Assembly: GCA_009731425.1 (NCBI GenBank)
Contig: AP018794.1
Span: forward strand, 1,557,960 to 1,621,959
Reading direction: 5' to 3'
DNA from: Lachnospiraceae bacterium KM106-2
GTDB taxonomy: Bacteria; Bacillota; Clostridia; Lachnospirales; Lachnospiraceae
DNA: 64,000 bases
The notes below the pieces were generated by a model. It was not told the origin of the DNA. It made no database searches and saw only the letters and a program-made list of their open reading frames with translations. The translations under genes were made by a program, and so were the position numbers. Positions 36,064 to 43,667 of the stretch are shown here, in pieces (positions within the stretch are counted from its first letter, which is position 1; each line of letters opens with the position of its first letter).

Positions 36064-36737
36064 CCTTCTTTCCCCTTTCTTGCAAAACAATAGCCAACAC
36101 CGAACACCGTCTCGATTCTATCTTCTTTGCCAATTTTCTTACGAAGTCGTCTTATATTAACTTGAAGTGTATTCTCATCCACATAATTGCCATCGACATC
36201 CCAGATTGCTGCTAAGATCTGCTCCTTTGTTAATACTCTTCCTGTATTCTCAATAAAGTAGGACAACAACTTATACTCTGTCAATGTCAGATCTAATAAC
36301 ATATGATCTTTTGAAATCTGCATTTTTTTCATATCCAGTTCAAAATCTAATACTTGAATTATTTTATCCTTCTCTTTTTTACTTTGTCTTCTCACGATCG
36401 TACTGATTCTAGCTTTTAAAACTGCTAACGAAAACGGTTTTGTCAGATAATCATCCGCACCATATTCAAGACCGAGTACCTCATCCGTCTCCATGTCCCT
36501 TGCGGTCAGCATTATAATCGGAATATCTGAATTTTGTCGTATGCAGCCACAATAATCAAGCCCATCTCCATCTGGTAGGTTTAGATCCAGTATGATAAAT
36601 TCTATTTCATTTTTCGATTGAATCTCCTTAGCAGAACGAATGGAAAAGGCCGAATATACACGATATCCTTCCTTTTCCATTGCAAATGATATTCCTCTAT
36701 TTAAATTTTGATCATCTTCCACAATTAGTATATTCAT
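36060..36737 (-). CDS. OmpR-family response regulator
   Basis: A 225-residue regulator with D8 and D9, phospho-acceptor D51 in IILDLNLPDGDG, K100 in YLTKPF and a C-terminal winged helix ending in TVFGVGYCF. The chosen ATG (36737) follows GAGGAAG; a reading from 36782 would begin upstream of the -10 box. It is the first gene of the operon with the kinase and probably controls the ABC genes next to it. Confidence 0.92.
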   Translation of the reverse strand: MNILIVEDDQNLNRGISFAMEKEGYRVYSAFSIRSAKEIQSKNEIEFIILDLNLPDGDGLDYCGCIRQNSDIPIIMLTARDMETDEVLGLEYGADDYLTKPFSLAVLKARISTIVRRQSKKEKDKIIQVLDFELDMKKMQISKDHMLLDLTLTEYKLLSYFIENTGRVLTKEQILAAIWDVDGNYVDENTLQVNIRRLRKKIGKEDRIETVFGVGYCFARKGKEG

Positions 36738-36767
36738 ATTTCTTCCTCTTCTGGTATTTTTTACATA

Positions 36768-36796
36768 ATTATATCTTAGCACTCAAAATTTGTCAA
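36768..36796 (-). promoter_or_regulatory. Consensus promoter of the regulator/kinase operon
   Basis: On the minus strand, TTGACA (36796-36791), a 17-bp spacer and TATAAT (36773-36768): a perfect match. It lies between the PPK2 stop and the regulator start. Confidence 0.8.
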
Positions 36797-36804
36797 AATT
36801 CCAT

Positions 36805-38313
36805 CTATTTTTCACCCAAAATCCCAATTTCCTGCATATATTTTGTCAATGCGTCGACTACCGTCTCAAGCACCTTGATCCGTGCATAATATTTCGAATT
36901 CGCTTCCACCACGATCCATGGAGCATTCACGGTACTGGTCCTTATGATCATCTCATCGACTGCCTTCTCATACTCATCCCATTTTTCACGATTTCTCCAA
37001 TCCTCATCGGTGATTTTCCACTGCTTCTCTGGATTCTCCTGCCGATCCTTAAATCTAGCCTCTTGCTCGTTCTTATCAATATGAAGCCAGAATTTTAGCA
37101 CGATATATCCCGCATTCGTAAATTGCCGTTCCATCCGATTAATTTCAGAATAAGCTCTCTCATATTCCTGTTTCGTACAAAAACCCTCAATCCGCTCAAC
37201 TAAGACTCTGCCATACCATGTTCGATCGTAAATAGCAAGATTACCTGCTTTCGGAATCGTTCGCCAGAATCGCCACAGATAATGATGTGCCTTCTCGATA
37301 TCATTTGGTGCCGAGATCGGAATTACTTCATAGTTTCTTGGATCTAACTTCTCCGTTAATCGTTTGATGTTGCCTCCTTTTCCTGCTGCATCCCAGCCTT
37401 CAAATGCTAGAATTACCGGAATCCGATTCATAACCATCAGATTCTGCAAACAGGCCAACTTTCGCTGTAATACTTTTAGCTTATCCTTATACTCTTTCTT
37501 CGTCAGGGATACACTAAGATCAACCCCTTGAAGAACATGAGTCACTAATCTTTCATCAAATGGAATGTCTATCTTAGGCTCCTCTTTGCTATTCTCATTT
37601 TTTCTTTCTTCCAGTGCTCTCTTTAACCGATTTACGACAAGAGATAAAATCTTAACAGCCGCATATTCTAAATCATTCGACTCCACGATATCCCAAGGCG
37701 CAAAGCTGGTATCCGTCTTCGCTAACATCTCATCATTCATGACAAGAAGTTCTTTGTACTTCTCATTATAGTGCCAATCTTTTTTTGTCACCCTCCATGC
37801 TGTCGACTTAGATTCTTCCATCTCTTTCAATCGTTTTGCCTGTTCCTTTTTCGAAATATGAAGAAAGAATTTCATAATGACGGTACCATCCACGCTAAGC
37901 TGCTCCTCAAAGTCGACAATCTCGTCATAAGCAAACTCTAATTCTTTTTCGTCCGTAATTCCCTCTAATCGGTCACCGAGTACTCGATGATACCAGCTGT
38001 GATCAAAGATATGGATTCTTCCCTTTGCTGGTGTCTTAATCCAGTATCGCCATAGATATGGACGTAAGATCTCATCTTCCGTAGGCTGATTTAACGTAAA
38101 TACTTTAAAGCCTCTTGGATCCAATGGATGAATTAGATAATTCATAATTGTTCCTTTACCAGATGCTCCTAACCCCTCAAATAAAATAATAATCGGAATA
38201 TTATTTGCCCTGCAGTCCCTTTGCAGATGCCCTAACTCCTCGGAAAGAGACTCATATTTCTTATGAAACTCATCTTTTCCAAGCTTCTTCTCTAAATCGA
38301 TCTTCTCTAACAT
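36805..38313 (-). CDS. Two-domain polyphosphate kinase 2 (PAP-type)
   Basis: About 502 residues with two tandem PPK2 domains. Domain 1 has EGLGASGKGT (about 46-55), then FDHSWYHR. Domain 2 (from about 290) has EGWDAAGKGG and YDRTWYGRVL, followed by the QWKITDEDWRNR stretch. Tandem-domain PPK2 enzymes are usually polyphosphate:AMP phosphotransferases. The second domain has the standard catalytic motifs, while domain 1 has the more altered WDHSWYHR-like version, as expected. The ATG at 38313 is set 9 nt from AAGGG; one at 38331 is also possible. A 47-bp piece is duplicated at 29105. Confidence 0.9.
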   Translation of the reverse strand: MLEKIDLEKKLGKDEFHKKYESLSEELGHLQRDCRANNIPIIILFEGLGASGKGTIMNYLIHPLDPRGFKVFTLNQPTEDEILRPYLWRYWIKTPAKGRIHIFDHSWYHRVLGDRLEGITDEKELEFAYDEIVDFEEQLSVDGTVIMKFFLHISKKEQAKRLKEMEESKSTAWRVTKKDWHYNEKYKELLVMNDEMLAKTDTSFAPWDIVESNDLEYAAVKILSLVVNRLKRALEERKNENSKEEPKIDIPFDERLVTHVLQGVDLSVSLTKKEYKDKLKVLQRKLACLQNLMVMNRIPVILAFEGWDAAGKGGNIKRLTEKLDPRNYEVIPISAPNDIEKAHHYLWRFWRTIPKAGNLAIYDRTWYGRVLVERIEGFCTKQEYERAYSEINRMERQFTNAGYIVLKFWLHIDKNEQEARFKDRQENPEKQWKITDEDWRNREKWDEYEKAVDEMIIRTSTVNAPWIVVEANSKYYARIKVLETVVDALTKYMQEIGILGEK

Positions 38314-38380
38314 ATAAACCATCCCTTCCATGCAGATACCTAAAGCAGTTTCTTGTTATTCTTTCCAACTTTTCACAAAT

Positions 38381-38421
38381 AAAACAAAAACAAGCAGAGA
38401 AAGTCTGCTTGTTTTTGTTTT
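38381..38421. terminator. Strong rho-independent terminator
   Basis: A perfect 18-bp stem (38381-38398 with 38404-38421) with a GAAAG loop and T-rich tail, after the solute-binding protein gene and before the PPK2 gene. Confidence 0.85.
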
Positions 38422-38462
38422 ATTTTAATTGTATTCGCACTGGGGATATTTATTATGGCTAC

Positions 38463-39845
38463 TTATTTATTTACTTCGATATCATTTGCTTTCTGGCCTT
38501 GTGCCCATTTCTTATTCCATTCTGCCATAATCTCATCTAATGACTTCTTACCATCGACAGCTGCCTGAAGAATATTGGAATCTTCATCATTTCCTGTATT
38601 GATGCCTAATTCCGAATCATTGTTAACATCATTAAAATAAGTCTCTTCTCCTTTTGGAGCTGGGTTATTAATTACTAATTCAATACCATTGAAATCTTTT
38701 AATGATTTTGGATATTCCGCACCTTTGACAATTGGAATACATCCTTGATCATAAGCAAAGTTTGATTTTTCCGTTAACCATTTTACATATAACATCGATG
38801 CGATCTGATTCTCTTTTGAGGCATTCTTATTGATTCCATAGTTATAATCAGGACCTGCTGCTGCATATTGTTTTCCTTTTACAGTGATAGGGAATGGCAT
38901 ATATGCAATATCTTTTGCATTCTTTCCTGCCTGTTGAATCTGAGTTACCGCCCAAGTACCGAGGACCATACAGCCGATCTTTCCTTCGTTCATCATTCCC
39001 TTGCTGCCTTCCCAATCGGTTGTTGTAGGATCATCTTCAATCAAATTACGTTTGGCTGATTCATATAAGGTGTAGTAAACAGCGTAAGGACCGGTCATAT
39101 CTGATTGCTTTGAAAATGGATCTTTCATATGTACGATATTATTCATGTAATCTGGATCACCTGTTGCAGATCCTCCGATATAAGCATCCCATGCAGTCAT
39201 GGTCCATTTTGCTGCAAAGTTTGAATATAAAGGAATTGCCTTTGTCTTCTGTTTGATCAGTTTTAAATCTGCAAGGAATTCATCTGGCGTCTTAGGAAGA
39301 GTCGTAATACCTGCTTGTTTAAAGATCTTCTTATTGTAAACGATACCTTGTGCATTACCATTAGAAGGAATACCATAAACCTTGCCATCATAAGAATAAT
39401 CATTTAACATAATATATTTTTCTGATAATTTTTTGTTATCCCCATAACATACAAATTTATTTGGTAACTCATCTTTATCGATATTAGCGGGAATCATGCA
39501 GATATCCCCCCAGTCATCCGTGGTCAATCTTGTCACGATATCATCAGCATAATTTGTAACTCCTTCATACTTAATATTAATGTTAGGATAAAGTTTTTGA
39601 AACTCCTTGATATACTCTTTAAATGTCGTATCTACTACATCTGTTTTATGAGTTAAGAATTTAATATCAGCCTTGATGTTCTTATAATCTTTCCCTAGTT
39701 GAATGTTATCGAACGTTGGCACCGTATCCGTCTTATTACCTGCCGAAGTTCCTTTCTTATCACTACTTCCACAAGCTGCTAACGATAGTGTCAATGTTGC
39801 TGCTAATCCCAAGCCCACAAACTTCTTGAAAAAACCTTTTTTCAT
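38463..39845 (-). CDS. ABC sugar-binding lipoprotein
   Basis: A 460-residue extracellular binding protein. The signal peptide MKKGFFKKFVGLGLAA ends in the lipobox LAAC (lipid-modified Cys 25). The rest is a family 1 solute-binding fold with KIKTLPKTPDEFLADL-type and WEGSKGMMNEGKIGCMVLG segments. AAGGAGGAG precedes the ATG. It is the likely receptor for the two permeases at 51.6-53.4 kb, although it is 12 kb away at the other end of the locus. The ligand is probably a manno-oligosaccharide (inference from the locus). No transporter ATPase was seen; a shared MsmK-type ATPase is likely elsewhere. Confidence 0.88.
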   Translation of the reverse strand: MKKGFFKKFVGLGLAATLTLSLAACGSSDKKGTSAGNKTDTVPTFDNIQLGKDYKNIKADIKFLTHKTDVVDTTFKEYIKEFQKLYPNINIKYEGVTNYADDIVTRLTTDDWGDICMIPANIDKDELPNKFVCYGDNKKLSEKYIMLNDYSYDGKVYGIPSNGNAQGIVYNKKIFKQAGITTLPKTPDEFLADLKLIKQKTKAIPLYSNFAAKWTMTAWDAYIGGSATGDPDYMNNIVHMKDPFSKQSDMTGPYAVYYTLYESAKRNLIEDDPTTTDWEGSKGMMNEGKIGCMVLGTWAVTQIQQAGKNAKDIAYMPFPITVKGKQYAAAGPDYNYGINKNASKENQIASMLYVKWLTEKSNFAYDQGCIPIVKGAEYPKSLKDFNGIELVINNPAPKGEETYFNDVNNDSELGINTGNDEDSNILQAAVDGKKSLDEIMAEWNKKWAQGQKANDIEVNK

Positions 39846-39941
39846 ATTAGCTCCTCCTTGTTCAAAAACGTTATTTAATTTACATTTTTATCTTAGCAAT
39901 AATCTAATATTTAGTCATCTAATTATCTTGCTTTTAATCTT

Positions 39942-39970
39942 ATTATATTTACTTTTTTATTCACTTTCAC
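39942..39970 (-). promoter_or_regulatory. Promoter of the sugar-binding lipoprotein gene
   Basis: On the minus strand, GTGAAA (39970-39965), a 17-bp spacer and TATAAT (39947-39942), giving a leader of about 90 nt. Confidence 0.5.
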
Positions 39971-40103
39971 TTAAATCTCATATAGTATTTTTCAATTTTG
40001 TTCACATTGCATAACTTCTTTTTAATTTATGTTCCATGTGTTTCATCATTCTTTCTTTTTTATTTACTATTTTTTCTCACTTTTTAGCTTATTTTTTACC
40101 ATG

Positions 40104-40134
40104 TTCACAAGAAAACTATTTCATCCGCTATAAT
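40104..40134 (+). promoter_or_regulatory. Promoter of the AraC-family gene
   Basis: The -10 box is TATAAT (40129-40134). The best -35, TTCACA (40104-40109), is 19 bp away and overlaps the TGTTCACA octamer. Confidence 0.45.
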
Positions 40135-40175
40135 GATAGTTAAGTAAATTCATATGATAATAGGAGGCGATCAAA

Positions 40176-41078
40176 ATGAATGATTCTCATTCATTTTCTG
40201 CACAATTAAACACGCTCTATTTAGATCCACTACCTAATAATACTCAATATCTTCCCGTTCGTTTAAGTCCATCCCAAACTGCTCAGAAACATTTACTTCA
40301 TATCTTGGCCTATGGTGAAATGTCTGCAGTCCCACCATTTTTCTGTAGTATATCCGGTCTATCCTCTTACTGCCTTCTCTATACGATCAAAGGCGAAGGA
40401 ACCTTACATATCAACGGCAATAACTATCTTTTAACCCCACATGAAATTGCTTTTTATTATTGCAACACAAAACATGAATTAAAGATCAATGAACATCACA
40501 CATGGAATTTTCAACAATACTTCTTTAATGGTCCATCAGCAGGAATCTATTATTCCGAATATCACTCGAAGCATTCTATCGTTACTGACATCAGTGCTTT
40601 ATCTCATATCCCTCACTATATGGATGAACTTAATATTAATTATAATCGGAATGATCTTACCTCTGAACTGATCACTGCCATGCTGCTTACCAATATCACT
40701 ACAGAATTGATCACTGAAGACCATGCAGCATCAACATCTTCCTCGATTCCCACATACCTACTCAAGATGAAGCAGCAGCTTGAAACTAACTTCCATCAGG
40801 ATATTTCTCTAGATGAACTGGCTAATCAGTACAATCGCAGCAAGTATCGCATTATTCGCGATTATACTACTTATTTTCACGATACTCCAATCAACTATTT
40901 GATCTCATGTAGAATGCGTGTGGCTAAGGAACTGCTGATCTCCACTGATCTAAGCGTCACCCTTATTAGCTATCATGTCGGTATTGAAAATGTTACTCAT
41001 TTTATCAATTTATTTAAAAAAACAACTGGTGTTACTCCTCTGAATTTCAGAAAAGAACACCAGCTGCATTCTAATTAA
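40176..41078 (+). CDS. AraC-family transcriptional regulator
   Basis: A 300-residue regulator. The N-terminal half is a cupin-like sensing domain (YTIKGEGTLHINGNNYLLTP near 70-90); the C-terminal 100 residues have two helix-turn-helix motifs (ISLDELANQYNRSKYRIIRD and VTLISYHVGIENVTHFINLF). AGGAGG is 8 nt from the ATG. It is divergent from the sugar-binding lipoprotein gene, so it probably controls it. Its stop overlaps the stop of the converging LacI gene. Confidence 0.92.
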   Translation: MNDSHSFSAQLNTLYLDPLPNNTQYLPVRLSPSQTAQKHLLHILAYGEMSAVPPFFCSISGLSSYCLLYTIKGEGTLHINGNNYLLTPHEIAFYYCNTKHELKINEHHTWNFQQYFFNGPSAGIYYSEYHSKHSIVTDISALSHIPHYMDELNINYNRNDLTSELITAMLLTNITTELITEDHAASTSSSIPTYLLKMKQQLETNFHQDISLDELANQYNRSKYRIIRDYTTYFHDTPINYLISCRMRVAKELLISTDLSVTLISYHVGIENVTHFINLFKKTTGVTPLNFRKEHQLHSN

Positions 41079-42078
41079 TCTTCTTTACGCTATCTCGCAA
41101 GACCATATGACCTTCTACGATCTTAAGTCCCCCAACGTAACTTTCATTATTTATTTTCTTTAAGATCACATGGAAGGATGCTTTGGCCATCTCTTTCATG
41201 TTAACATCATATGTAGTAAATTCCTGTTTTGTAATATGTGAGTACATGTAATTATCAAATCCTGTGATCGATACATCTTCTGGAACCCGAATTCCACGTT
41301 CTAACAAGGAATTATATAATACCCCCGCTGTATAATCACAGTTACATACAAATGCCGTCGGCAGATGTTCTGGCAGGCTTAGTGCAACCTTGGCTTCATC
41401 TTCACGATCACTGATGATCCATTCATCTCGAATCGATAACCCATGCTCCATCATCGATTTCTGATATCCCAAATAACGATCGGTAATACTGTTCGTGGCT
41501 AGGATCGATCCAACAAATGCGATGTCCCGATGCCCCATATCAAATAAATAATTCGTAACGACGTACATTCCATAAAATCCATCTGAGATAACCGAATCGA
41601 ATTCTATACCATTTGTATAATAATCAAGAGAAACAAACGGAATATCCATATGATACTTAAAATAATTCATTTGCGCCTCTGCTAGTTTTCCAATAACGAT
41701 CAGGCCATCTACACGATTTTCTTTTACTATCTTAGGTGCTGTGCCGGCTTGCTCATCCTCACTATTGATCACTTCAAGGATCAAAAAACAATTCTTTCGA
41801 TTTCCTTGTACGACTAGATTCTGATACATTTCCCAATAGAAAGATGCAAAACCACCTAAGTATCTCTCCGCAACAACGACTCCAATATTCCAGCTTTTAT
41901 CTTGCTTTTCTTTCTTTTTGGAAGCATTTAAGGTATAGCCCATTTCGTTGGCCGTCTTCTTGATCTGTTCCCTAACGTCTTCGCTAACTCCTTTTTTCCC
42001 AGATAAAGCCTTAGAGACGGTAACGATACTAACACCAAGGCGGTCAGCAATATCAGCCATTTTTACTTGTTTAGCCAT
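41071..42078 (-). CDS. LacI-family transcriptional regulator
   Basis: A 335-residue repressor with an N-terminal helix-turn-helix (MADIADRLGVSIVTVSKAL, about 7-25) and a periplasmic-binding-like sensing domain. A likely regulator of the mannan locus, since it is next to the ROK/Nudix gene, but transcribed from its own promoter. It converges on the AraC gene with an 8-nt overlap, so both stop codons lie in CTAATTAA. AGGAGG is 8 nt before the ATG. Confidence 0.93.
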   Translation of the reverse strand: MAKQVKMADIADRLGVSIVTVSKALSGKKGVSEDVREQIKKTANEMGYTLNASKKKEKQDKSWNIGVVVAERYLGGFASFYWEMYQNLVVQGNRKNCFLILEVINSEDEQAGTAPKIVKENRVDGLIVIGKLAEAQMNYFKYHMDIPFVSLDYYTNGIEFDSVISDGFYGMYVVTNYLFDMGHRDIAFVGSILATNSITDRYLGYQKSMMEHGLSIRDEWIISDREDEAKVALSLPEHLPTAFVCNCDYTAGVLYNSLLERGIRVPEDVSITGFDNYMYSHITKQEFTTYDVNMKEMAKASFHVILKKINNESYVGGLKIVEGHMVLRDSVKKIN

Positions 42079-42133
42079 TTTTAGCCTCCTTTTTTAGCAA
42101 TTATAACTCTTTTTTAGTTTATATCTCAGTAAT

Positions 42134-42162
42134 ATTGTAGTTTTTTCCATTTTTACTGTCAA
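42134..42162 (-). promoter_or_regulatory. Promoter of the LacI-family gene
   Basis: On the minus strand, TTGACA (42162-42157), a 17-bp spacer and TACAAT (42139-42134). Downstream, CTAAAAAAG occurs twice before the ribosome site. Confidence 0.65.
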
Positions 42163-42177
42163 CTAATTTTTCCATTC

Positions 42178-43650
42178 TCAATCTAAGAACTTAAATGGCT
42201 GTTCTTTTTTACTTTGTCTAAACTGCATCATGAGATAAGCACAACGCATTGACATCTCATCCTCTTCCATCAATTTGGTTACCTGATTAATATCTGCATA
42301 AATAACTGTTATCTTCTCCGTTGATTCATTCTGCCTAAGATCGATCTGCCCTCTGACATAGCCAAAGACAGCACAACTACTTTCATCCGTCAAACCTTGT
42401 GCCATATAGTAGGGTTTTCTATATAGGGACAAACCACCTTCATAGATTGTCAGATCAAGTCCTGTCTCCTCTTTCATCTCTCGAATCGCTGCCTCTGATG
42501 GTGTCTCATTCTCATCGATCAATCCTGCCGGCAGTTCATAGAGAAAACGATTTAACGGATATCGAAATTGTTTAAGCAGAACGATCTTACCTGGATCATC
42601 CTCACATAATGCATAAATGACAACACCTTCTGGTCGATTCTTGCCCGTCATATATTTTAATTGATCTCTCTTATTTCTTGATGCAAAATAATAATTAAAT
42701 GAATTTCCTGCTCTTGTCTCAGCGTTGATCTGATATAGATTTAGAAATGGATTGTCCGTCAGTTTCTTAACACGGTCCGTCTCCTCTTCTAACTTCTTCT
42801 TTGCCAAGGCAAAACAGCCAAAGATTGCCTGATCCTCTTTTAAGGCAGGAGCTACAATATAGTGCTCTAACTCTCTTGTGGCTTTCGTCTCAAGATAACC
42901 ATTCATATACTTTCTGAATTTTTCCCTCACGAATGGATAAAGTTTCTTCTGGTGCATCACACCACCGCCAAGCACAATTCTTTGTGGTGCTAGGATCAGA
43001 CAGTAATTCACCAGTGCTTGCGCAATATAGGAGGATTCCAACTCCCATACCTGATCCTCTTGCTCTAATTGCTCTGCAGGCTTTCCCCAGCGTTTCCTAA
43101 TTGCCGGCCCGCTTGCTAATCCTTCAAAGCAATTGCGATGAGCATCGCAGCATCCAGAAAAGTCATCTTCTTTATTCATTGGTAGTAAAATGTGACCTCC
43201 TTCTGGATGCTGCATCCCATGTAAGAGTCTTCCGTTAGCATAGACACCGACTCCAACTCCTGTCCCGATCGTAATATAGATGCATGTATGAAGTCCCATG
43301 CAGCTGCCAGCACATACCTCGCCTAATACTGCTGCATTAACATCCGTATCGATCGCAATCGGAATATGTAACGCCTCTTTCAACGTTCGATAACAATTAT
43401 AGTTTCTCCAAGATGCCTTTGGCGTTGTTGTAATTTCTCCAAATCGCTCTGACTCTTCCTCTAAAATAATTGGTCCAAAGCAACCAACTCCAAGTGCCTC
43501 TACCTGGTAGCTTTTAAAATAGTCGATCATAATTGGCATGGTAACTTCCGGCGATTGGGTCGGTATTTCCATTCGATCAACTATTTTACCCGACTCATCT
43601 GCTATGGCACAGACCATTTTCGTACCGCCTGCCTCTAATGCTCCTATCAT
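42178..43650 (-). CDS. Fusion of ROK sugar kinase and Nudix hydrolase
   Basis: 490 residues. Residues 1-290 are a ROK kinase: ALEAGGTKMVCAI (5-16, ATP loop), TDVNAA with catalytic Asp 103, and the His/Cys zinc motif (H153, then CCDAHRNC, 167-174); this resembles the fructokinase/mannokinase of glucomannan operons. Residues 294-480 are a Nudix domain with the box at 376-398 (GLIDENE, then REMKEETGL), complete for catalysis. ROK proteins are usually about 290-300 residues, so the Nudix half is an added domain. AGGGGTGA precedes the ATG. Last gene of the enzyme operon. Confidence 0.9.
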   Translation of the reverse strand: MIGALEAGGTKMVCAIADESGKIVDRMEIPTQSPEVTMPIMIDYFKSYQVEALGVGCFGPIILEEESERFGEITTTPKASWRNYNCYRTLKEALHIPIAIDTDVNAAVLGEVCAGSCMGLHTCIYITIGTGVGVGVYANGRLLHGMQHPEGGHILLPMNKEDDFSGCCDAHRNCFEGLASGPAIRKRWGKPAEQLEQEDQVWELESSYIAQALVNYCLILAPQRIVLGGGVMHQKKLYPFVREKFRKYMNGYLETKATRELEHYIVAPALKEDQAIFGCFALAKKKLEEETDRVKKLTDNPFLNLYQINAETRAGNSFNYYFASRNKRDQLKYMTGKNRPEGVVIYALCEDDPGKIVLLKQFRYPLNRFLYELPAGLIDENETPSEAAIREMKEETGLDLTIYEGGLSLYRKPYYMAQGLTDESSCAVFGYVRGQIDLRQNESTEKITVIYADINQVTKLMEEDEMSMRCAYLMMQFRQSKKEQPFKFLD

Positions 43651-43667
43651 TCTTTCACCCCTATCTT

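Larger units (their letters stand above)
39846..40175. other. Divergent regulatory region between the binding-protein and AraC genes
   Basis: 330 bp of AT-rich DNA with a promoter on each strand. The octamer TGTTCACA occurs twice in the same orientation (39999-40006 and 40102-40109), 103 bp apart, and could be operator half-sites. No ORF with a ribosome site is seen inside. Confidence 0.5.
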
